A DNA stretch of 32,550 nt, taken from contig DATIYJ010000070.1 in the NCBI GenBank assembly GCA_035517655.1, positions 1 to 32,550 of the forward strand, written 5' to 3'. The stretch is from Nitrospiria bacterium (GTDB lineage: Bacteria > Nitrospirota > Nitrospiria > JACQBZ01). The translations under genes and the position numbers were made by a program. This document shows, in pieces, positions 25,684-32,550 of the stretch; position 1 is the stretch's first letter; each line of letters opens with the position of its first letter. The notes under the pieces were generated by a model. It was not told the origin of the DNA and ran no database searches. It saw only the letters and a list, made by a program, of their open reading frames with translations.

Positions 25684-26325
25684 TTAAGTTCGAAACGGCA
25701 GTCCCAATAACCCCAACAGGGCCTTGCCTTCGTCATTGGACTTGGCCGTGGTCGCGATCGCGATATCCATGCCGTGCGTGGCCACGACGTCGTCATATTT
25801 GATCTCGGGAAAGAGAAGCTGCTCCTTCAGGCCCAAGCTGTAATTTCCACGGCCGTCGAACGATTTCGGCGACACCCCTTTAAAATCGCGGATCCGGGGA
25901 AGGGCCACGTTGAAAAAGCGGTCCAAAAATTCGTACATGCGACCGCCGCGAAGGGTGACCTTGCAGCCGATCGCCATCCCTTGCCGCAGCTTGAATCCCG
26001 AGATGGACTTCTTCGCCCGGGTTACAACCGGCTTCTGGCCCGTAATGAGGGTGATCTCGTTGACGGCGGCCTCCAGGAGTTTCGCGTTTTGAATGGCCTC
26101 CCCCATTCCGACGTTGATCACGACTTTCTCAAGACGAGGAACCTGCATCGAATTTTTATAGGAGAACTGCTTCATCAACTCAGGAACGACGCTGTCCCGG
26201 TATCGTTCCTTCAGACGGGGCAGGACGGCTGCTTCGCGGGCCGGTTTTTCTTTGTCCTTGGCTTTCTCCCGGGTTTCGGTTTTGGGCGCCTTTTCCTGCT
26301 TGGTTTTCTCTTTGGCTTTCGCCAT
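25684..26325 (-). CDS. rplE: 50S ribosomal protein L5 with a charged N-terminal extension
   Basis: Residues about 36-213 are a standard L5: [36 protein letters not shown] and the C-terminal stretch [21 protein letters not shown]5 binds 5S rRNA and contacts P-site tRNA. About 34 residues rich in Lys, Glu and Ala precede the usual start. The ATG at 26325 has AGGAGGAAGGG directly upstream, so the extension is probably translated. The closest internal ATG lies too far inside the domain to be the start. Confidence 0.97.
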   Translation of the reverse strand: MAKAKEKTKQEKAPKTETREKAKDKEKPAREAAVLPRLKERYRDSVVPELMKQFSYKNSMQVPRLEKVVINVGMGEAIQNAKLLEAAVNEITLITGQKPVVTRAKKSISGFKLRQGMAIGCKVTLRGGRMYEFLDRFFNVALPRIRDFKGVSPKSFDGRGNYSLGLKEQLLFPEIKYDDVVATHGMDIAIATTAKSNDEGKALLGLLGLPFRT

Positions 26326-26382
26326 CCCTTCCTCCTGATCCGATTCGTCTTCGGTTGATCTCTTGCTCGTTGTGTTTCATCC

Positions 26383-26400
26383 GCCCGCGGGAAAACGGGC
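26383..26400 (-). other. Hairpin between rplX and rplE
   Basis: In the transcript, GCCCG pairs with CGGGC around an eight-base loop, a few bases past the rplX stop in the 82-base spacer. There is no U-run. Any role in rplE expression is unproven. Confidence 0.3.
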
Positions 26401-26407
26401 CGGACAT

Positions 26408-26767
26408 CTACCCGCGGTCGATGACTTCACCGCATTTCTTGCAGTATCTGAGTTTTTGACCGTCTTCAAGCAGACGCATGCCGATCCGCGCCGTTTTTCC
26501 GCAGTTTTGGCAGACGACCATGACGTTCGACAACTGAATCGGCCCTTCCTTCTCAATGATCCCGCCCTGGCGGTGCTGCTGGCTCGGTTTCATATGCCGT
26601 TTGATGATATTCAGTTTCTCCACAAGAACGCGGTGCTTTGAACGATCCACCTCCAGAACTTTGCCCGACTTTCCTTTATCCTTCCCCGTCATGATCATCA
26701 CGGTGTCCCCTTTTCGGACACGGAATTTCGGACGGTCGGATTGCAGCACGCTCATCATGACTCCCAT
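26408..26767 (-). CDS. rplX: 50S ribosomal protein L24
   Basis: The protein has the L24 KOW motif ([20 protein letters not shown]) and [20 protein letters not shown]. The C-terminal part carries CQNC and CKKC pairs that could bind zinc. L24 starts 50S assembly at the 23S 5' end. The start is uncertain: the ATG at 26767 (119 aa) has GGAGG ten bases upstream, the ATG at 26755 has GGGAG five bases upstream, and a TTG at 26773 is also in frame. Confidence 0.96.
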   Translation of the reverse strand: MGVMMSVLQSDRPKFRVRKGDTVMIMTGKDKGKSGKVLEVDRSKHRVLVEKLNIIKRHMKPSQQHRQGGIIEKEGPIQLSNVMVVCQNCGKTARIGMRLLEDGQKLRYCKKCGEVIDRG

Positions 26768-26769
26768 GA

Positions 26770-27138
26770 TCAAAGCACCTCCGGCGCGAGTGAGATGATT
26801 TTCATGAATTTCTTGCCCCGGAGTTCCCGGGCGACCGGACCGAAGATCCGGGTCCCGATCGGTTCACCCTGGGCATTGATCAGGACCGCGGCGTTCCGAT
26901 CGAAACGGATGTATGAACCATCCTCTCTTCGGATCTCCTTGACCGTCCTGACAACGACGGCCTTCGCCACATCGCCTTTTTTGACCGCGGCTTGGGGAAT
27001 GGCTTCCTTGACGGCCACGGTGATCACGTCGCCGACCGTCGCGTACCGCCTCCCCGACCCGCCCATGACGTGGAAACACATGACTTTCTTGGCCCCGGAG
27101 TTATCGGCCACATCCAACATGGTATAATCTTGAATCAT
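26770..27138 (-). CDS. rplN: 50S ribosomal protein L14
   Basis: The 122-residue protein begins [20 protein letters not shown] and ends [15 protein letters not shown], both L14 hallmarks, at the usual length. It lies at the subunit interface. The downstream rplX start is only a few bases away. Confidence 0.99.
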   Translation of the reverse strand: MIQDYTMLDVADNSGAKKVMCFHVMGGSGRRYATVGDVITVAVKEAIPQAAVKKGDVAKAVVVRTVKEIRREDGSYIRFDRNAAVLINAQGEPIGTRIFGPVARELRGKKFMKIISLAPEVL

Positions 27139-27164
27139 TCGACTGCCTCACTCCAACAACGACG

Positions 27165-27476
27165 TTAGGACAACGCGGCCGGGTTCTGCACCTCGGCGGG
27201 GGAGACGCCCTGAGAGCGCTGAACAATTTCAACAACCCGCCAGTGCTTCTCTTTGCTGATCGGTCGACTCTCCAGAATCTTCACCGTATCTCCAATATGA
27301 CACTCGTTCTGCTCATCGTGAGCCTTCAGCTTGGTGGTTTTTCTCACCACCTTTTTGTAAGTCGGATGAAGGAAGACTCGTTCGATCATCACCACCACGG
27401 TCTTGTTCATCCGGTGGCTGATGACCTCGCCGATAAAAGTCCGGCGCCGTTTTTTCAGGCCTGCTTCTGCCGACAT
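27165..27476 (-). CDS. rpsQ: 30S ribosomal protein S17
   Basis: The start is the ATG at 27474-27476 (103 aa), with AAGGA eight bases upstream; the longer open frame overlaps rpmC and is not coding-like. The sequence RRTFIGEVISHRMNKTVVVM is the S17 OB-fold core, followed by YKKVVRKTTKLKAHDEQNEC. It binds 16S rRNA early in assembly. The C-terminal 15 residues exceed the usual length. Confidence 0.98.
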   Translation of the reverse strand: MSAEAGLKKRRRTFIGEVISHRMNKTVVVMIERVFLHPTYKKVVRKTTKLKAHDEQNECHIGDTVKILESRPISKEKHWRVVEIVQRSQGVSPAEVQNPAALS

Positions 27477-27492
27477 AGTCAACGTCCTTTCA

Positions 27493-27702
27493 TCATGCTG
27501 CCGTTTTAGACGCCGCGGACCGCTTTTCACAAACCACGGTCTGGATCCGCGCGATTTCGCGACGCGCGTTCTTGATCTGCTGCGGATTTTCGATCCGGCC
27601 GCTTAACAACTGGTATCGCAGATTGAAAAGCTCCTTGCGAAGCTCCTTTTCCTTCAGGTTCAACTCGTCGATCGTCAGGTTTCGCATTTCCTGAAGTTCC
27701 AT
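27493..27702 (-). CDS. rpmC: 50S ribosomal protein L29
   Basis: The 69-residue two-helix protein (MRNLTIDELNLKEKELRKEL, then RIENPQQIKNARREIARIQT) matches L29, which lies beside the exit tunnel where chaperones and SRP dock. Its ATG shares one base with the rplP stop (TGATG), implying coupled translation. Confidence 0.98.
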   Translation of the reverse strand: MELQEMRNLTIDELNLKEKELRKELFNLRYQLLSGRIENPQQIKNARREIARIQTVVCEKRSAASKTAA

Positions 27703-28115
27703 CAGACTTTCCCCCGCGCGATCAATTGCGTGGCCACCGGGAGTTTATACGCGGCCAACCGGAAAGCTTCTTCGGCCACCTCCCGGGTCACGCCGTCCAT
27801 CTCATAAATGATCCGACCCGGCCGAACGGAAGCCACCCACAACTCCGGATTTCCTTTTCCTTTTCCCATTCGGGTCTCGGCCGGCTTCTTCGTTATCGGC
27901 TTGTCGGGAAACACCCGGATCCAAATTTTTCCTCCCCGCTTAACAAACCGGGTCATGGCAATACGCGCGGCTTCCAATTGACGCGCCGTGAGCCAGGCCG
28001 GTGCCAGAACCTTCAACCCGAACTCTCCAAACGACAGCTCGGACCCCCGATAGGCCTTTCCGAACCGTCGGCCCTTATGCATCTTCCTGAATTTTACTTT
28101 CTTGGGACTCAGCAT
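27702..28115 (-). CDS. rplP: 50S ribosomal protein L16
   Basis: The 137-residue protein begins [20 protein letters not shown] and contains [20 protein letters not shown], the L16 signature. It helps position A-site tRNA. Its start shares one base with the rpsC stop and its stop shares one base with the rpmC start. Confidence 0.99.
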   Translation of the reverse strand: MLSPKKVKFRKMHKGRRFGKAYRGSELSFGEFGLKVLAPAWLTARQLEAARIAMTRFVKRGGKIWIRVFPDKPITKKPAETRMGKGKGNPELWVASVRPGRIIYEMDGVTREVAEEAFRLAAYKLPVATQLIARGKV

Positions 28116-28792
28116 CAGCGTCGCTCCGATGACATTTCCAGCCGTCCTTCCTGTTTGTCCGGAAGCGTCGGAATCATTTCGCCCTTGTAAATCAAAACTT
28201 TTACCCCGATCTGTCCGAAGGCGGTACGGGCTTCAGCCAGTCCGAAATCAATATCGGCCCGCAAGGTGTGCAGGGGCACACGGCCCTCACGATACCATTC
28301 CGTCCTGGCGATTTCGGAACCGCCCAGCCTCCCCGCGCAGGTGATCTTGATTCCCTGAGCCCCCAACCGCAGCGCCGCCTGGACGCTTTTTTTCATGGCG
28401 CGCCGGAAGGCCACTCTTTTTTCCAATTGAACCGCAATGTTTTCGGCCACCAGTTGGGCGTCGATTTCGGGCTTGCGAATCTCTTTGATGTTGATGTAGA
28501 CCTGCCGTCCCGTCTTGGTTTCCAATTCGGATTTCAGCTTGTCCACCTCGGCCCCTTTGCGTCCGATAATAATGCCGGGGCGCGCCGTATGGATATTGAT
28601 CTTGGCCTGATTGCCGGACCGCTCGATCTCGATCTTGGAAACACCGGCATGGGCCAGTTTCTCTTTGACCATTTTCCTGATCTTGAGATCCTCATGCAGC
28701 AGTTTGGCATAATCCTTTTCGGCGTACCAGCGCGAATTCCAGGTCTTGATAAATCCCAGACGATAACCGATCGGATGAACCTTCTGTCCCAC
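28115..28792 (-). CDS. rpsC: 30S ribosomal protein S3
   Basis: The start is GTG at 28790-28792 (225 aa), which gives the family N-terminus [20 protein letters not shown] and has GAGGAAG just upstream; the frame extends further but that part overlaps rplV and is not coding-like. The KH domain has [18 protein letters not shown]. The C-terminal part has [18 protein letters not shown]3 lines the mRNA entry tunnel. Confidence 0.98.
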   Translation of the reverse strand: MGQKVHPIGYRLGFIKTWNSRWYAEKDYAKLLHEDLKIRKMVKEKLAHAGVSKIEIERSGNQAKINIHTARPGIIIGRKGAEVDKLKSELETKTGRQVYINIKEIRKPEIDAQLVAENIAVQLEKRVAFRRAMKKSVQAALRLGAQGIKITCAGRLGGSEIARTEWYREGRVPLHTLRADIDFGLAEARTAFGQIGVKVLIYKGEMIPTLPDKQEGRLEMSSERR

Positions 28793-28844
28793 GTCTTCCT
28801 CGCTTCTGATGATTAGGGGCTTGCTCGCCTTGCCGGCCGAGCGG

Positions 28845-29246
28845 TTATTTCGCCACCGCCTGTTTCGGCTTCTTCGCCGGTCCGGCTCCCGGATTCCCTG
28901 CGCCGGCGACCCGGGATTCGACCACCACCGTGATGTGGCTGGTTCTCTTCTTGATCGGGTTGGCCCGTCCCATGGAACGCGCATTAAATCGCTTGAGGAT
29001 CGGGCCTCCGTCCACGTAGACCCGGCTCACCCAAAGATCGTCCGGATCGCCGATTTCCAGATTTTCCGCGTTGGCCACGGCCGATTTGAGTACTTTTTCC
29101 ACCACCCGCGAAGCGGCCCGCGGGGTGAACTTCAAAATGTTGAGCGCCTCCGCCACCTGCTGGCCGCGAATCAGGTCGATGACCATTCTCGCCTTGCGCG
29201 GGGCCACCCTCACAAATTTCAAGATTGCTTTTGCTTCCGTCGCCAT
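28845..29246 (-). CDS. rplV: 50S ribosomal protein L22 with a long C-terminal tail
   Basis: The 133-residue protein has the L22 core ([18 protein letters not shown], then [20 protein letters not shown]). L22 has a loop that reaches into the exit tunnel. The core ends near residue 112, and about 20 Gly/Ala/Lys/Pro-rich residues follow, more than most L22 proteins carry. A strong hairpin sits in the 62-base spacer before its start. Confidence 0.98.
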   Translation of the reverse strand: MATEAKAILKFVRVAPRKARMVIDLIRGQQVAEALNILKFTPRAASRVVEKVLKSAVANAENLEIGDPDDLWVSRVYVDGGPILKRFNARSMGRANPIKKRTSHITVVVESRVAGAGNPGAGPAKKPKQAVAK

Positions 29247-29273
29247 AAATGCTCACCCGATCACGAATCAATG

Positions 29274-29299
29274 CCTCCGGCCGGAGAACCGACCGGAGG
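29274..29299 (-). other. Strong hairpin between rpsS and rplV
   Basis: In the transcript, CCTCCGGTCGG pairs with CCGGCCGGAGG: eleven pairs including one G-U, closed by a TTCT loop. It begins 10 bases after the rpsS stop and has no U-run downstream, so it is not a standard terminator. It is the strongest hairpin I found in any spacer of the window. Confidence 0.6.
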
Positions 29300-29308
29300 A
29301 CCCCGGCC

Positions 29309-29596
29309 CTATTTTAACGCCGTCGCTTTTTCCGTTCTCGCCTGTCCGTGTCCTTTAAAGAAACGCGTAGGCGCAAATTCCCCCAATTTGTGCCCGACCA
29401 TGTTTTCGGTCACATAAACCGGAATAAATTTTTTGCCGTTATGAACAGCCATCGTGTGCCCGATCATCTCCGGCACGATGGTCGACCGCCGGGCCCAGGT
29501 CTTGATGATCTTCTTATCGTTGGCCTCGTTTAAACCCGCGATCTTTTCCATCAGCTTCGGATCGATAAAAGGACCTTTTTTAACCGATCTCGGCAC
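29309..29596 (-). CDS. rpsS: 30S ribosomal protein S19
   Basis: The 95-residue protein begins [19 protein letters not shown] and has [20 protein letters not shown] and [13 protein letters not shown], the S19 signature. It lies in the 30S head with S13. The start is GTG (29594-29596) after AAAGGAGAAGG. It starts 12 bases after rplB. Confidence 0.99.
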   Translation of the reverse strand: MPRSVKKGPFIDPKLMEKIAGLNEANDKKIIKTWARRSTIVPEMIGHTMAVHNGKKFIPVYVTENMVGHKLGEFAPTRFFKGHGQARTEKATALK

Positions 29597-29608
29597 AGGC
29601 CTTCTCCT

Positions 29609-30433
29609 TTAATTACGTCGTTTGATGATAAATTGATTCGTGTCTTTTCGTTTTCGTGTCTTGTAACCTTTGGTGGGCATTCCCCAGGGTGAAACGGGAT
29701 GGGGGTTGCCCTGCCCGGATTTTCCTTCTCCCCCGCCGTGCGGATGGTCCACCGGATTCATGGCCAGTCCTCGAACAATCGGCCGCCGGCCCATCCAGCG
29801 CTTCCGACCCGCTTTTCCGATCGAGATGTTCTCGTGGTCAAGATTGCCCACCTGCCCGACGGTGGCCAGGCAACGGCCGTGAATTCTCCGCAACTCGCCG
29901 GACCCCAATCGGACCTGCACATAGTCCGCCTCCCGGCCCATGATCTGTGCGAACGCTCCGGCGCTGCGGGCCAGCTGCGCGCCTTTGCCGGGTTTCAGCT
30001 CAAGATTATGGACCTGCGTGCCGATCGGAATCACTCCGAGAGGGAGCGCGTTCCCGGGTTTAATTTCGGCGTCGTTGCTTGACAGAACTCGATCGCCGAC
30101 GCCGATCCCGACCGGGGCAATGATGTACCGTTTTTCGCCATCCGCATATTGCAGCAGGGCGATTCGAGACGAGCGATTGGGATCGTACTCAATCGCGATT
30201 ACCTTGGCCGGGATGTTAAATTTATCCCGTTTAAAATCGATGATGCGATAGGCCCGCTTATGGCCGCCCCCTCGGTGGCGAACGGTCATCTTTCCGCCAT
30301 TGTTCCTCCCTCCGGACGGAACCCTGAACGTCACAAGACGCTTCTCGGGCTCGGTCTTCGTAATCTCGTCGAACGTAAAACCGGTCATGGCCCGACGGCC
30401 CGGAGAGGTCGGCTTATACTGCTTAATAGGCAT
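29609..30433 (-). CDS. rplB: 50S ribosomal protein L2
   Basis: The 274-residue protein begins [19 protein letters not shown] and carries the universal motif [18 protein letters not shown] near the peptidyl-transferase centre. L2 is essential for subunit joining and peptide-bond formation. The length is usual. Confidence 0.99.
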   Translation of the reverse strand: MPIKQYKPTSPGRRAMTGFTFDEITKTEPEKRLVTFRVPSGGRNNGGKMTVRHRGGGHKRAYRIIDFKRDKFNIPAKVIAIEYDPNRSSRIALLQYADGEKRYIIAPVGIGVGDRVLSSNDAEIKPGNALPLGVIPIGTQVHNLELKPGKGAQLARSAGAFAQIMGREADYVQVRLGSGELRRIHGRCLATVGQVGNLDHENISIGKAGRKRWMGRRPIVRGLAMNPVDHPHGGGEGKSGQGNPHPVSPWGMPTKGYKTRKRKDTNQFIIKRRN

Positions 30434-30469
30434 CGTCGTTTCCTAATTCATCAGGGGGCCGTTGATTTT

Positions 30470-30763
30470 CTAGACCCCTTCAAAGAGTTCGAGTTTTTCG
30501 CCTTTTTTGAGCGTCAGGATGGCTTTTTTAAGGTCCGGCCTTTTTCCCTCGAAACGGCCCAAACGCTTTAGTTTGCCCTTGCTATTAATGATACGGACCG
30601 AATCAATCTTGACCTTCAAAGCCTCTTCGGCGGCCCGCTTGATCTCGATTTTATTGGATCGAGGATGGACAAGAAAGCAGACCTTGTTCTGGCTCTCCTT
30701 GAGCCCGGTCATCTTCTCGGTCAACAGCGGACGGATAAGAATCTGGTGCGGGTCCCGGGTCAT
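30470..30763 (-). CDS. rplW: 50S ribosomal protein L23
   Basis: The start is the ATG at 30761-30763 (97 aa), with AGGAGG seven bases upstream and an ATGA overlap with the rplD stop; a TTG six bases earlier is in frame but less likely. ILIRPLLTEKMTGLKES and FLVHPRSNKIEIKRAAEEAL are typical of L23. L23 docks trigger factor and SRP at the exit tunnel. Confidence 0.98.
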   Translation of the reverse strand: MTRDPHQILIRPLLTEKMTGLKESQNKVCFLVHPRSNKIEIKRAAEEALKVKIDSVRIINSKGKLKRLGRFEGKRPDLKKAILTLKKGEKLELFEGV

Positions 30764-31395
30764 GACCAAACCTCCTGGAGCCGGGACAGCGCATCCTGCG
30801 GAATCACCAAATGCTTTGCGCAGACCAGATCGTAGACATTCAATCCTTGAACCGGCAACAATTTCACCGACGGAATATTCCGGACCGCTCGGGCCAGTTT
30901 CTCATCGGTGTTTGACGACACAATAACGGTCCGGCCGCTGGCCTCGAGCTTTTTCAGTACCAAGGCCATCTGTTTGGTTTTGGCCTCGCTCAATTCCAGC
31001 CGCTCGACCACGAGAATAGCCCCGTCCTTCAGCTTGGCCGTCAGGATTCCCCGCAAGGCCGCACGATATTTTTTTCTGGGAAAGGCATATCCGTAATCCC
31101 GCGGCGTCGGACCGAAGGTCGTCCCTCCACCCCGCCAGATCGGGGAACGACTGGAACCCGCCCGGGCCCGTCCCGTTCCCTTTTGGCGCCAAGGCTTTTT
31201 TCCACCGCCGCTGACCAGCCCCCGCGTCTTCGTTGCGGCCGTGCCCTGACGCATGGCGGCCCGTTGCATCACCACCGCCTCATGAATCAGCGGCCTGTTG
31301 ACCTCGGCTCCGAAGAGTTGATCGCTCAGGTCAACCGTGCCGATCTTTTCCTTGTTCAAATTCACCACATCGACGGTCGGCATGTTTTTCGTCAT
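30760..31395 (-). CDS. rplD: 50S ribosomal protein L4
   Basis: The 211-residue protein has the tunnel-loop signature KPWRQKGTGRARAGSSRSPI followed by GGGTTFGPTPRDYGY. L4 lines the exit tunnel and in E. coli regulates the S10 operon by attenuation and translational repression. The ATG at 31395 is preceded closely by AGG; an ATG four codons in is an alternative. Confidence 0.98.
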   Translation of the reverse strand: MTKNMPTVDVVNLNKEKIGTVDLSDQLFGAEVNRPLIHEAVVMQRAAMRQGTAATKTRGLVSGGGKKPWRQKGTGRARAGSSRSPIWRGGGTTFGPTPRDYGYAFPRKKYRAALRGILTAKLKDGAILVVERLELSEAKTKQMALVLKKLEASGRTVIVSSNTDEKLARAVRNIPSVKLLPVQGLNVYDLVCAKHLVIPQDALSRLQEVWS

Positions 31396-31403
31396 CCTGT
31401 TGG

Positions 31404-32039
31404 CTACTTGCGATTCGTCCTTCGGATCAGGACGAGGGCCCCCCGATAACCGGGAATCGCCCCTTTCACAAAAAGCAGGTTTTCGTCTTTTCGCACTTCA
31501 ACCACTTCGAGTCCCTGGACCGTCACTTGTTCGGCTCCCATATGCGCCGGGAGCCTTTTGTTTTTTCGAACGCGGGAAGGCCAGGAACTGCTGCCGATCG
31601 AACCGGGCTGCCGGTGAAACATCGATCCGTGCGTTTCGGGTCCCCCGGCAAAATGGTGGAGTTTAACGACGCCGGCGAATCCCTTGCCCTTTGAAATGCC
31701 GGTCACGTCGACAATCTCGCCTTTTTGGAATTGATCCGCACCGACCACCGCGCCGATTTCAAGCGCCTTAAGATCTCCCTTGAATTCACGCAGATGTTTG
31801 GCGAACGGAACATTCGCTTTCTTAAAATGGCCGCGCTCCGCTTTCGTCAATTTCTTTTCGGCGATTTCCTGAAACGAAAGCTGGACCGCTTCATATCCAT
31901 CGCGTTCCTTCGTCTTCTTTTGCACGACGCGGCACGGCCCGGCCACGATCACGGTCACCGGCACCATCTTGCCGTTCTCGATGTAAACCTGGCTCATTCC
32001 CAATTTCTGCCCTATCAATCCCTGAACCGTCATGGTCAT
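31404..32039 (-). CDS. rplC: 50S ribosomal protein L3
   Basis: The 211-residue protein begins with LIGQKLGMSQVYIENGKMVP and has the L3 motif FAGGPETHGSMFHRQPGSIG, whose Gln is the usual methylation target. L3 starts 50S assembly and reaches the peptidyl-transferase centre. Two ATGs (32039 and 32033) are possible; GGGA lies seven bases before the second. Confidence 0.98.
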   Translation of the reverse strand: MTMTVQGLIGQKLGMSQVYIENGKMVPVTVIVAGPCRVVQKKTKERDGYEAVQLSFQEIAEKKLTKAERGHFKKANVPFAKHLREFKGDLKALEIGAVVGADQFQKGEIVDVTGISKGKGFAGVVKLHHFAGGPETHGSMFHRQPGSIGSSSWPSRVRKNKRLPAHMGAEQVTVQGLEVVEVRKDENLLFVKGAIPGYRGALVLIRRTNRK

Positions 32040-32068
32040 TTCCCAATCGTAAGAAGGATCGCCCGCGC

Positions 32069-32377
32069 CTACGTCTTGATCTCGACATCGACACCGGCGG
32101 ACAAGTTCAACTTCATCAAGGCGTCCATGGTATCCTGAGTCGGCTCCAGGATGTCGATCAACCGCTTGTGCGTCCGTATTTCAAACTGCTCACGCGATTT
32201 TTTATCGACGTGAGGCGACCGCAGCACCGTAAATTTGTTGATCACCGTCGGCAACGGAATCGGCCCGGAAATCTTGGCACCGGTCCGCTTCACCGTTTCC
32301 ACGATTTCAATGACGGATTGGTCCAAGACGCGGTAATCGTACCCTTTGAGTCGTATTCGAATTCGCTGATCCACCAT
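32069..32377 (-). CDS. rpsJ: 30S ribosomal protein S10 (NusE)
   Basis: The 102-residue protein begins [20 protein letters not shown] and has [20 protein letters not shown], the S10 signature. Besides its ribosomal place in the 30S head, S10 acts as NusE in antitermination. AAGGA precedes the ATG. It begins 13 bases after tuf. Confidence 0.99.
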   Translation of the reverse strand: MVDQRIRIRLKGYDYRVLDQSVIEIVETVKRTGAKISGPIPLPTVINKFTVLRSPHVDKKSREQFEIRTHKRLIDILEPTQDTMDALMKLNLSAGVDVEIKT

Positions 32378-32390
32378 GGACTAATCCTTT

Positions 32391-32550
32391 TTACGCGATG
32401 ACTTCACTGATGACGCCGGCGCCGACGGTCCGTCCGCCTTCCCGGATGGCAAACCGCAACTCCTTCTCCATCGCGATCGGCGTGATCAACTCCACATCCA
32501 TTCGCACATTGTCCCCCGGCATCACCATCTCCACGCCCTTCCCCAACGCC
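32391..32550 (-). CDS. tuf: Elongation factor Tu, C-terminal end only
   Basis: The frame enters from the window edge and ends at the TAA 32391-32393. The visible 52 residues include [20 protein letters not shown] and [20 protein letters not shown], the end of EF-Tu domain 3. The GTPase part lies outside the window. tuf directly before rpsJ is the usual str-S10 junction. Confidence 0.98.
   Translation of the reverse strand, partial: ALGKGVEMVMPGDNVRMDVELITPIAMEKELRFAIREGGRTVGAGVISEVIA

Noticed and set aside
28793-28984. 64-residue N-terminal extension of S3
   Set aside because: It overlaps rplV in another frame and is Arg-rich shadow sequence; the GTG at 28792 gives the standard S3 N-terminus and has a ribosome binding site.

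Overview
The window is one long run of genes, all read from the minus strand, so transcription goes from high to low coordinates. It comes from a diderm bacterium with an LPS-transport system, type IV pili and sigma-54. The gene content (lpt-rpoN-hpf-rapZ, pilMNOPQ followed by aroC and an aroK-aroB fusion, zinc-type S4, S14 and L36) suggests a Nitrospirota-like or deltaproteobacterium-like lineage. That placement is an inference from gene order and protein style and was not tested by a search. Many starts are GTG or TTG (rpsS, rpsC, rpsN, rpsE, secY, adk, rpsM, rpsD). No tRNA, rRNA, CRISPR array, insertion sequence or phage gene was seen.

Region A (32550 to 16616) is a merged S10-spc-alpha ribosomal super-operon: the 3' end of tuf, then rpsJ, rplC, rplD, rplW, rplB, rpsS, rplV, rpsC, rplP, rpmC, rpsQ, rplN, rplX, rplE, rpsN, rpsH, rplF, rplR, rpsE, rpmD, rplO, secY, adk, map, infA, rpmJ, rpsM, rpsK, rpsD, rpoA and rplQ. 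Most genes overlap or sit a few bases apart. The few larger spacers often hold a GC-rich hairpin.

Region B (16508 to 10850) starts at a clear sigma-70-like promoter and carries lptC, lptA and lptB (LPS transport), rpoN (sigma-54), hpf (ribosome hibernation), rapZ (RNA-binding P-loop adapter) and an unrecognised alpha-helical repeat protein. The order matches the classical lptCAB-rpoN-hpf-ptsN-rapZ cluster, except that ptsN is absent.

Region C (10742 to 1) begins with a strong promoter whose -10 box lies inside an 18-bp near-perfect palindrome. It encodes a 67-residue MerR-type DNA-binding protein, then the type IV pilus alignment and secretin genes pilM, pilN, pilO, pilP and pilQ, then aroC and a fused aroK-aroB, and finally two envelope proteins of unknown function: a 216-residue lipoprotein and a large protein with bacterial Ig-like domains and Ca-binding-like repeats that runs off the window edge. 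The pilQ-aroK-aroB neighbourhood is well known in proteobacteria. The least described elements are the small regulator with its candidate operator, the helical-repeat protein and the two terminal lipoproteins.

There is no stretch longer than 300 bases without a gene. The two largest gaps, 10662-10849 and 16467-16615, both hold promoters.
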